Assembly (NCBI GenBank): GCA_934661765.1
Contig: CAKUJT010000135.1
Span: 1 to 6,011 of the forward strand
From: an uncultured Senegalimassilia sp.
Lineage (GTDB): Bacteria; Actinomycetota; Coriobacteriia; Coriobacteriales; Eggerthellaceae
Reading direction: 5' to 3'
DNA: 6,011 bases
Shown here: piece by piece, positions 1 to 4,740 of the stretch
How the letters are laid out: every line of letters starts with the position of its first letter
Position numbering within the stretch: position 1 is the stretch's first letter
Notes under the pieces: generated by a model
Told to the model about the DNA's origin: nothing
Seen by the model: the letters and a program-made list of their open reading frames with translations, nothing else
Databases searched by the model: none
Translations under genes and position numbers: made by a program

Positions 1-251
1 ACCCATTTGTACTTATCAATGTCAGCTTTTGAACGGCAGGACTGAGCACAGTAAGCGCAATCCTGAGAACAGTTTCCACTTCTGGCATTAGTAAGAATGT
101 GGATACTTACATGATTTCCTTTGTATTTTCGACGCAGTTTTTCAGCCCGGGCAATCAGCTCATCCAGATTTTCATCCGGCGTGTTGAGTATTTCAATTGC
201 TTCTTCACGTGAAAGCTGTGGATCCGTAGATGTATTTTGATTTGAAATCAT
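1..251 (-). CDS. bioB: Biotin synthase-like radical SAM protein, N-terminal part (runs off left edge)
   Basis: Seen: translated on the minus strand from ATG at 251, the frame stays open to the window edge, giving about 83 residues. An acidic helical N-terminus is followed by SGNCSQDCAYCAQS, with a CxxxCxxC cluster at C61, C65 and C68. This is the radical SAM [4Fe-4S] motif in a context typical of BioB (NARSGNC..DCAYCAQS). A GAGAGGA ribosome binding site lies about 7 bases before the start. Known: BioB is a cytosolic SAM enzyme that inserts sulfur into dethiobiotin in the last step of biotin synthesis. The promoter carries a BirA-type operator (329-362), which independently supports a biotin role. 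The SAM-binding and [2Fe-2S] residues lie outside the window. Other BioB-like radical SAM enzymes such as HydE are possible but fit the cysteine context less well. Confidence 0.85.
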   Translation of the reverse strand, partial: MISNQNTSTDPQLSREEAIEILNTPDENLDELIARAEKLRRKYKGNHVSIHILTNARSGNCSQDCAYCAQSCRSKADIDKYKW

Positions 252-307
252 TAGAAGTCCTCTCTTTCCTTGAGTAATTCATTTTTCTGAAATTTTATAC
301 AAGACAT

Positions 308-336
308 ACTTTAACATGCAAAAAAACAAATGTCAA
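308..336 (-). promoter_or_regulatory. Candidate bioB promoter overlapping the BirA operator
   Basis: On the minus strand a perfect TTGACA -35 (plus positions 331-336) is followed after 17 bases by TAAAGT (308-313), a 4/6 match to the -10 consensus. The -35 is part of one arm of the BirA-type palindrome, so a bound repressor would cover it. A second option slightly downstream is TTGCAT, a 16-base spacer and TATAAA. Both would transcribe the biotin synthase-like gene. Which one is used cannot be decided from sequence. Confidence 0.6.
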
Positions 337-362
337 CCATGTGTAACATAATGGTTGACAAA
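329..362. promoter_or_regulatory. BirA-type biotin operator
   Basis: TGTCAACC (331-338) and GGTTGACA (353-360) form a perfect 8+8 inverted repeat with a 14-base spacer. The flanking bases extend partial agreement with the TTGTNAACC...GGTTNACAA pattern of BirA operators known from Firmicutes and Proteobacteria. It sits between the divergent bioB-like gene and mscL, and its bioB-proximal arm overlaps the -35 box. Inference: biotinyl-AMP-loaded BirA represses bioB when biotin is plentiful. Confidence 0.82.
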
Positions 363-372
363 CAATATCAGC

Positions 373-418
373 TGGGAGATGACTCCCACCTCGCAACAAG
401 AATGCCGAGGCATTCTTG
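373..418. repeat. Pair of compact hairpins in the bioB-mscL intergenic region
   Basis: Two adjacent inverted repeats are visible. TGGGAG (373-378) pairs with CTCCCA (383-388) around ATGA. CAAGAATGCC (397-406) pairs with GGCATTCTTG (409-418) around only two bases. Neither is followed by a T run on the plus strand, so they are poor terminators in that direction. They could be a dispersed repeat unit, an RNA structure or a transcription barrier between the divergent genes. The structure is clear; the function is not. Confidence 0.5.
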
Positions 419-469
419 AATCATCACTTTAGTGTGAGACAGAAAATACAAAGTGCCAAAAAGAAGGCC

Positions 470-935
470 GTGGAATCTTCGACCAGAATATAGTATGATA
501 GTATACAGAGTAAAATACAAAGGAGAAGATTCATCATGAAAAAATTTATGGAAGAATTCAAAGCATTTGCCTTACGCGGAAATGTTATGGACATGGCAGT
601 CGGTGTGATTATCGGAGGCGCATTCTCCGGAATTGTAACATCTCTGACTGATAACTTTATCAATCCGATCTTAAATCTTTTGACAGGCGGCGCAACTTAC
701 ACCATGACAGACGTTGCAGGATTTGCATCTAGTTTTGTATCAGCAGTTGTAAATTTCCTTATCATGGCACTGATCTTGTTCTGTCTGATGAAAGGGATTA
801 ACAAATTACTTTCTTTTAATAAAAAAGAAGAAACACCAGCAGAGCCGACAACAAAGACATGTCCGTTCTGTCAGAGTGAAATCAGTATCAAGGCAACCCG
901 CTGTCCACATTGTACTTCTGTATTAGAAGAAAAAT
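470..935 (+). repeat. Direct repeat, copy 1 (mscL and its upstream region)
   Basis: From GTGGAATCTTCGACC at 470 to the end of mscL, this segment matches 2091-2364. Upstream of the start codon the two copies differ at a single clear position (TATGAT against TATGTT). Within the gene they differ at several, largely synonymous, sites, and copy 2 lacks an internal stretch of about 191 bases. The upstream part holds the shared ribosome binding site and presumably the promoter. A TTCGAC (478-483), 17-base spacer, GTATAC (501-506) arrangement is possible but weak. Confidence 0.9.
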
Positions 936-937
936 AA
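536..937 (+). CDS. mscL: Large-conductance mechanosensitive channel with C-terminal zinc ribbon
   Basis: A 133-residue membrane protein. The N-terminal helix and start of TM1 read KAFALRGNVMDMAVGVIIGG (residues 9-28), the hallmark of MscL. TM1 spans about 17-42 and TM2 about 67-90, ending in the basic [14 protein letters not shown] segment. Known: MscL forms a homopentamer that opens under membrane tension and releases solutes during osmotic downshock. The loop between the helices is shorter than in E. coli MscL. In place of the usual C-terminal helix, two CxxC pairs (C109/C112 and C123/C126) make a zinc-ribbon-like tail, a variant that from memory also occurs in other Clostridia. The start is fixed by AAAGGAG about 10 bases upstream. 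No terminator follows directly. A decayed second copy lies at 2157-2366. Confidence 0.95.
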   Translation: MKKFMEEFKAFALRGNVMDMAVGVIIGGAFSGIVTSLTDNFINPILNLLTGGATYTMTDVAGFASSFVSAVVNFLIMALILFCLMKGINKLLSFNKKEETPAEPTTKTCPFCQSEISIKATRCPHCTSVLEEK

Positions 938-963
938 AAGCGGCATATACCGCCGAGACAACT

Positions 964-1146
964 GTGAGCTGGGTAGAATCACTGCTTAACAAATATCTGG
1001 TAGAATACGAAGCCCTTGGAGAAGAAGAGAGAGAAGAAAAAGTTGCAGAAGTAAACATTGTTCATAACACCAGAAATGTAGGAGCAGAAGAAGATTATTT
1101 CAATTCAATAAATTTACTGAAACAGGGACATAAGACAAGGCCATAA
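964..1146 (+). pseudogene. Unassigned gene fragment after mscL (C-terminal remnant?)
   Basis: An open frame runs through this stretch and reads like real protein: a tryptophan-containing helix, an EEEREEK acidic/basic stretch, then EVNIVHNTRN and NLLKQGHKTRP. It ends at tandem TAA stops. The only ATG in frame (910) lies inside the mscL tail and has no ribosome binding site. The first plausible alternative is GTG at 964, also without one. It is therefore probably the end of a longer gene cut off next to mscL. The pattern of a tryptophan helix, EER and E(V/L)NV..(Q/H).RN weakly recalls the C-terminal part of beta-carbonic anhydrases, but I cannot confirm this. A translated small protein is the alternative. 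Confidence 0.35.
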
Positions 1147-1253
1147 TAAATTTATAGATTTTTTCCGGAAAATGGAACATTTTAATGAATAAAGATACGG
1201 TATTCTATATTCAACAAGGAAATACAAATTCAAAATTGAAAGGAGAATGTATC
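1147..1253 (+). promoter_or_regulatory. Leader of the small Gly/Asp-rich protein gene
   Basis: A perfect 12-base palindrome TTTTCCGGAAAA (1161-1172) and AT-rich DNA precede the next gene. AAAGGAG, seven bases before ATG 1254, gives a clear ribosome binding site. No confident -35/-10 pair was found. Confidence 0.3.
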
Positions 1254-1463
1254 ATGAGTTGGTTTACAGATGAAAGCGGTTCCGTTGTTGGAGAAGGAAG
1301 TATTGGAGGTTATTACGGAGATTCCTATGGGAGCTATGAAGGAAAAATCTACGATGATGGAACGATTGTAGATAAGACAGGAAGTATTGTGGGAAATATT
1401 GGAGAAGACGGACAGGTATATGATCGTTATGGGGATCCTACTGATTATACGTATGGTGACTAA
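1254..1463 (+). CDS. Small Gly/Asp/Tyr-rich repeat protein, possibly beta-flower type
   Basis: A 69-residue protein with no membrane segment or signal peptide. After MSWFTDESGSVVGEG it consists of short repeats alternating a G-x-(I/V)-(Y/V)-D turn and a hydrophobic beta strand: GKIYDDG, GTIVDKTG, GSIVGNIG, GQVYDRYG. The pattern suggests a small all-beta fold built from repeated hairpins. It resembles the proteins called 4-fold beta flower, which is my inference from the repeat style. ATG 1254 is preferred over the in-frame ATG at 1185 because AAAGGAG stands just before it and the upstream residues look unlike the rest. It is monocistronic, ending in a strong terminator (1485-1533). Function unknown. 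Confidence 0.75.
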   Translation: MSWFTDESGSVVGEGSIGGYYGDSYGSYEGKIYDDGTIVDKTGSIVGNIGEDGQVYDRYGDPTDYTYGD

Positions 1464-1484
1464 TCAATAAAAATTGAATATGGG

Positions 1485-1533
1485 AAAAATAAGAATCCTA
1501 AACGATGGGCATTCGTTCAGGATTCTTATTTTT
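1485..1533. terminator. Strong bidirectional-type terminator hairpin
   Basis: A 21-base left arm (1485-1505, starting AAAAATAAGAATCC) pairs with the right arm (1513-1533, ending GGATTCTTATTTTT) with one mismatch and a 7-base loop. A-rich and T-rich ends allow intrinsic termination in either direction. It closes the small Gly/Asp-rich gene. Confidence 0.85.
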
Positions 1534-1812
1534 AGCGCTAAACCATATTTATTATTGCAAGACAGAGGACTTTCATACAATATTCAGTTGTAATGGCAGA
1601 CATATTAAAGAATGATTGTCAACCGCAAACGAAAATAAGGTTTACAATAAAAATTAACAATATAAAAAAATGACCATTCAGGATTATGTTCAGTGGTTGC
1701 TCTCAGTGGCGAGCGTCCTATGTAGAATGAGCTTATACACCGCCATAACATTTTGCAATTGTTTTGCGATATAGATTATAAAATGAAGTCAGTATGAAGC
1801 AATCAGCAGGTA
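1534..1812. other. Gene-poor stretch with orphan BirA-type box
   Basis: No convincing gene is seen. Besides the BirA-type palindrome (1616-1647) it holds a 34-codon open frame (1670-1774) without a ribosome binding site, and a promoter-like TTGCAA (1753-1758), 17-base spacer, TTATAA (1776-1781) pointing right into decayed DNA. It looks like a scar where a gene has been lost. Confidence 0.4.
1616..1647. promoter_or_regulatory. Second BirA-type operator (orphan)
   Basis: TTGTCAACC (1616-1624), a 14-base spacer, then GGTTTACAA (1639-1647). The arms match the BirA operator pattern at all but one symmetric position, with the same spacer as the site at 329-362. No biotin gene follows on either strand within the window. 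The rightward sequence is degenerate and the leftward neighbour is a terminator. It may be the remains of the control region of a lost biotin synthesis or transport gene, or still serve as a BirA binding site. Confidence 0.7.
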
Positions 1813-2093
1813 TTATGAAACCGTGATAATTTCTTCTGCGGCTCCAGTGCGGTGGAGATGTTCGGGAGGAAGTTCTCTTCCCCTATGATTTCCACAATCC
1901 GGCTTTTTCCATGACACGCATCGGCTGTTCATTCACATGGGAAAATACCATAGTAATTCCTTTTGCCAGGCAGACTTTTGCAAGATTTTTCAGTGCATTC
2001 ATGGCAGTGGTATCCAGAGCCGGAACGCTTCACATATGGATGACAAGACATTTGGTAAAGTCTTTTACAACGATATGTTCAATAGCGTCAGTG
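1813..2093 (-). pseudogene. Decayed C-terminal STAS domain of a SulP-type anion transporter
   Basis: Read on the minus strand and allowing for lesions, the sequence gives DAIEHIVVKDFTKCLVIHM, then SVPALDTTAMNALKNLAK, CLAKGITMVFSHVNEQ, VMEKAGL, and VEIIGEENFLPNISTALE. This follows the STAS domain pattern (V-PA-D-TA...G-....V......+-GL) found at the cytosolic C-terminus of SulP sulfate/anion permeases. A TGA in frame at 2030-2032 interrupts it, most likely from CGA. Single-base frameshifts lie near 1893-1898 and 1841. The natural stop is about 1813-1815. The transmembrane part is missing: the remnant is cut where the mscL repeat begins. A stand-alone STAS protein is less likely. Confidence 0.75.
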
Positions 2094-2364
2094 GAATCTT
2101 CGACCAGAATATAGTATGTTAGTATACAGAGTAAAATACAAAGGAGAAGATTCATCATGAAAAAATTTATGAAAGAATTCAAAGCATTTGCCTTGCGTGA
2201 AAATTTTGTTTTGTCTGATGAAAGGAATTAACAAATTACTTTCCTTTAATAAAAAAGAAGAAGCACCGGCAGAGCCGACAACAAGACATGTCCATTTTGC
2301 CAGAGTGAAATCAGCATCAAGACAACCCGTTGTCCACACGGTACTTCTGTATTGGAAGAAAAAT
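2091..2364 (+). repeat. Direct repeat, copy 2 (mscL region, internally deleted)
   Basis: Second copy of the segment at 470-935, beginning with the same GTGGAATCTTCGACC. It carries the upstream region, ribosome binding site and both ends of mscL, but lacks about 191 internal bases (matching 584-774 of copy 1). Its left edge coincides with the break in the SulP remnant. Confidence 0.9.
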
Positions 2365-2366
2365 AG
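2157..2366 (+). pseudogene. mscL: Broken second mscL copy
   Basis: It starts with an intact ribosome binding site and MKKFMKEFKAFALREN, nearly the same as the functional copy. It then jumps from residue 16 to about residue 81 of MscL. The missing stretch is about 191 bases, not a multiple of three, so the frame hits TAA a few codons later. A second one-base loss near 2280 (ACAAAGACA to ACAAGACA) breaks the zinc-ribbon part. Both membrane helices are essentially gone, so no channel can be made. Differences from copy 1 are often in third codon positions (TTACGC against TTGCGT), suggesting the copies diverged while still functional or that one came from a related strain. Confidence 0.92.
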
Positions 2367-2430
2367 ACATGACATTATATTTCATTAAATATTAAAAATA
2401 ACAAAATGCTAATTAAATAAAAATATTTCT

Positions 2431-2462
2431 AAAAGCAGAGTTTTCGAACTCTGCTTTTTTTT
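2431..2462 (+). terminator. Intrinsic terminator after the broken mscL
   Basis: AAAAGCAGAGTT (2431-2442) pairs perfectly with AACTCTGCTTTT (2447-2458) around a stable TTCG tetraloop, followed by more T residues. It is probably the original mscL terminator, and it insulates the downstream operon. Confidence 0.9.
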
Positions 2463-2476
2463 ATCAAAACGCACAT

Positions 2477-2507
2477 TATACAGAACCTGTATATGTCAAA
2501 ATATAAT
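2477..2507 (+). promoter_or_regulatory. Candidate operon promoter with inverted-repeat operator
   Basis: TATACAG (2477-2483), AAC, CTGTATA (2487-2493) is a perfect 7+7 inverted repeat. Nine bases on lies TATAAT (2502-2507), a perfect -10 box. The -35 at 17-base spacing would fall within the palindrome but matches poorly (TACAGA). Poor -35 plus palindrome suggests control by a DNA-binding protein. No HrcA/CIRCE palindrome of the usual heat-shock kind was found here. Confidence 0.5.
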
Positions 2508-2520
2508 TGTGGGGTGAGTT

Positions 2521-2548
2521 ATGCCTGTGCTAGGGGAGAGACAGGCAT
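2521..2548 (+). promoter_or_regulatory. Stem-loop in the leader of the GrpE-like gene
   Basis: ATGCCTGT (2521-2528) and ACAGGCAT (2541-2548) pair perfectly around a 12-base purine-rich loop (GCTAGGGGAGAG). It lies between the TATAAT box and the ribosome binding site of the first operon gene. The GGGGAGAG loop is single-stranded and purine rich. Role unknown; mRNA stability or translational control is possible. Confidence 0.4.
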
Positions 2549-2603
2549 GGGCATTAAGAAAAACAATAGTGGAAAACTTATCAGATTACAAGGAGGAAAA
2601 AAG

Positions 2604-3134
2604 ATGAATAAAAGACAGGCAAAAAAATTGGAAAAACATTTGGATGTGAAAGAAGCAAAGAAGTGTCTGGAAGAGCTGAAACAAAAAGCGAAGGAGATTG
2701 AGGAGTGCCAGAAGGCTCAGAATCTTTATCAGAATCGATACTATGAAGAGTGCTGCAAGATGAAAAGATTTTTGAAAGATAAAGAAAATAATGCCAGAAA
2801 ATACGCCCAGCTTCGCGATTGTATGCTTGACGCAATCAGATTTAATGAAGCGGAGGGCAAAGACACCGTGGAAATTCTTAAGCCTCTTATCGAACAGTTT
2901 GATTTTCTTTTAGAGCAGGAAGGGGTCCGTATTCTCAAGGCGAAAGTGAAGGAAAAATTCAATCCGGAAATTCACAGACCTGTATCACGCGTAGAGGTGC
3001 ATCATAAAAGACATAACGGGAAAATTGCAAAAGTGTACAACGAAGGATACTGGCTGGAAGGACAGCCTGCACCTTTTCAGAAAGTCATGGTCGCAGTATG
3101 TGTATATACACCGCAGTATGATTTCGAGGACTAA
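2604..3134 (+). CDS. Divergent GrpE-like nucleotide exchange factor
   Basis: A 176-residue soluble protein. Residues 1-65 are a Lys/Glu-rich helix with coiled-coil character, 66-112 a helical section ending EQFDFLLEQEGVRIL, and 119-170 a beta domain with FNPEIHRPV, NGKIAKVYNEGYWLEG and a final VMVAVCVY strand. This order matches GrpE, whose family pattern is FDP..HEAV, then I..V...GY.L......A.V.V. Known: GrpE dimers open the nucleotide cleft of DnaK to release ADP. It is more divergent and slightly shorter than housekeeping GrpE, and the Hsp70-like gene next door makes a dedicated pair likely. ATG 2604 is chosen because AAGGAGG sits seven bases before it; the in-frame ATG at 2493 overlaps the promoter region. 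A gap of 81 bases separates it from the next gene. Confidence 0.8.
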   Translation: MNKRQAKKLEKHLDVKEAKKCLEELKQKAKEIEECQKAQNLYQNRYYEECCKMKRFLKDKENNARKYAQLRDCMLDAIRFNEAEGKDTVEILKPLIEQFDFLLEQEGVRILKAKVKEKFNPEIHRPVSRVEVHHKRHNGKIAKVYNEGYWLEGQPAPFQKVMVAVCVYTPQYDFED

Positions 3135-3215
3135 TGATTCAAAGGTGTGCAAGAAAAATATGTCATGCATTTGTATGAAGCGCATGTCTTAGTAAGAATG
3201 CAAGGAGGTAAAACT

Positions 3216-4727
3216 ATGGAGAAAAAACTGTTTAGCAAGATAAAGAATATTGACTGTGTCATAGATTTTGGCACTGCCAATACGGTCGGAGCATATCAGA
3301 ACCCTGTATTTAAGGTACCGATGTGTGTGCCCATGTCCGATGGCGGATACAAGCTCAGCACAGCATTATATATAGAGTCTGACACACATTATGCTGTCGG
3401 AAGCGTGGCGAAGGATCAGAGCATACTGGAGCCGGACAAGGTTGAAACAGATATCAAAAGAAAGCTGGGATCTTCTGAGAAAACAACACTCAATGGAATC
3501 GGATTTTCCAAGGAACAGATGGCAGCACTGGTCATGAAAGAAGCAGTACGCAGCATAGAACAGGAGCTTGGCAAAAATGTGAAAAATGTATTGTTGACTG
3601 TTCCGGCCGCTTTTACGCCGCACGAGAGAAAGGCAATCATCTGTGCGGCTGAGATCATAGGTCTGAATGTTGTTGAATTGCTCGATGAGCCAATTGCAGC
3701 GGCAATCGGTTACATTGAAACAAAAAATCAGGAAGGAACTATGGTGTTTATCGACATTGGTGCAGGTACCAGTGACTTTTTTGCATTGGATTATCACAAT
3801 CAGAAGCTTACACCTCTTTTGAAGGACGGAATCAGTGACCTTGGAGGAAATAACTATACCGATGCATTAAAAGAAGGAATAAAAAAACAAATAGGGTGGA
3901 AATCTTCCGAGGATTTCCGCTCGAAACAGGAGGAACAGATTCTGTCAGGAAAAGCAGAAGAAATGAAACAACGTCTTTCCAAATTAGAAAAAGATCAGAT
4001 TGTACTGACGACAGGAGGCCAGACAAAACTGGTAAAGGTAACAATAAAAGAATTTGAATCCTGGACCCGACCACAGCAGGACATACTTTTAAACAAGTTG
4101 GAAGAATTCAAAAAGAATTTGACCGAGGTGGGAGTAAAAAACATTGATAAGGTCGTAATGACAGGAGGCGGTGGTTCTATGCCTCAGATCAAAAAACTTG
4201 CAGAGGAAGTTTTCGGAGTAGAGCCGATAGAGCATGACTGTAATTATGCGGTTGCGAAGGGGGCTGTCATTTACAGTCAGGATCCAAAAAAGTATGCAAT
4301 TATTGGAAAAGCCTATGGAGTAAGAGTTCTCACAATGAAAGGAGAGCCTAAGATTAATAACATTATCAAGGCTTGCGATATCTGTCCGGTTGTGCAAAAC
4401 AAATCATATGAGACTATTTGTGACGATCAGGAACGAGTGACCTTAAAGATTTATGAGTCACATGCAGTGGAGCAGTACATAAAGGAGGCAGAAGGAATAT
4501 TTCTTGGAAATGTAGTATTGTTGCTCCCACCGGGGTTAAAAAAAGGTGCTTCCATCGAAGTGGAATTTAAGCTTGATAAAAGTGGTCTCCTCTCAGTGAT
4601 GGCAAAAGAGAAGGAAAGCGGTCGCAGTGTTGCAGTATCTTTTGAGCCGGAAGGAGTAATGGATTTCAGACCTGTAAAAGAACAAAGAGCAGAGATGGAG
4701 AAGTTTCTGGAAAATACAGAGGGATAA
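3216..4727 (+). CDS. Short Hsp70/DnaK-like chaperone ATPase lacking the lid
   Basis: A 503-residue protein. The nucleotide-binding domain has phosphate-1 DFGTANT (17-23), DIKRKLG (79-85) at the place of the catalytic lysine, LLTVPAAF (126-133), DEPIAAAIGY (157-166), phosphate-2 DIGAGTSD (180-187), DLGGNNY (208-214) and the adenosine motif VVMTGGGG (313-320). ATPase residues look intact. From 366 (AYGVRVL) to about 480 comes a beta domain like DnaK's substrate-binding half, including IEVEFKLDKSGLLSVMAKE. The protein ends soon after, so the alpha-helical lid is missing (DnaK is about 610-640 residues). The hydrophobic VLLLDV-type linker is replaced by a DPKKYAIIGK-like stretch, so allostery may differ. 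ATG 3216 follows AAGGAGG. It lies between the GrpE-like gene and the fusion gene, 13 bases before the latter. Confidence 0.9.
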   Translation: MEKKLFSKIKNIDCVIDFGTANTVGAYQNPVFKVPMCVPMSDGGYKLSTALYIESDTHYAVGSVAKDQSILEPDKVETDIKRKLGSSEKTTLNGIGFSKEQMAALVMKEAVRSIEQELGKNVKNVLLTVPAAFTPHERKAIICAAEIIGLNVVELLDEPIAAAIGYIETKNQEGTMVFIDIGAGTSDFFALDYHNQKLTPLLKDGISDLGGNNYTDALKEGIKKQIGWKSSEDFRSKQEEQILSGKAEEMKQRLSKLEKDQIVLTTGGQTKLVKVTIKEFESWTRPQQDILLNKLEEFKKNLTEVGVKNIDKVVMTGGGGSMPQIKKLAEEVFGVEPIEHDCNYAVAKGAVIYSQDPKKYAIIGKAYGVRVLTMKGEPKINNIIKACDICPVVQNKSYETICDDQERVTLKIYESHAVEQYIKEAEGIFLGNVVLLLPPGLKKGASIEVEFKLDKSGLLSVMAKEKESGRSVAVSFEPEGVMDFRPVKEQRAEMEKFLENTEG

Positions 4728-4740
4728 AGGAGGGACAGGA

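Noticed and set aside
910..963. ATG 910 as the start of a gene overlapping the end of mscL
   Set aside because: No ribosome binding site, and the first residues are simply mscL's tail read in another frame; only the later part looks like protein.
1670..1774. 34-codon open frame after the orphan BirA box
   Set aside because: No ribosome binding site and no recognisable motif; an A-run precedes the ATG. Too short to call.
1911..2122. Two overlapping plus-strand open frames of 61-67 codons
   Set aside because: They are antisense to the SulP STAS remnant, whose minus-strand reading explains the sequence better.
2088..2375. Minus-strand 95-codon open frame
   Set aside because: It is the reverse of the broken mscL copy and has no family features.
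2493..2603. Upstream in-frame start for the GrpE-like protein
   Set aside because: It would begin inside the putative operator and -10 region with no ribosome binding site, while ATG 2604 has a perfect AAGGAGG.
2463..2603. CIRCE/HrcA heat-shock operator
   Set aside because: Looked for the TTAGCACTC-N9-GAGTGCTAA pattern because of the GrpE and Hsp70 relatives; it is not present.
3147..3215. Upstream in-frame start for the Hsp70-like protein
   Set aside because: No ribosome binding site there; ATG 3216 follows AAGGAGG and places the phosphate-1 motif near the N-terminus as usual for Hsp70s.
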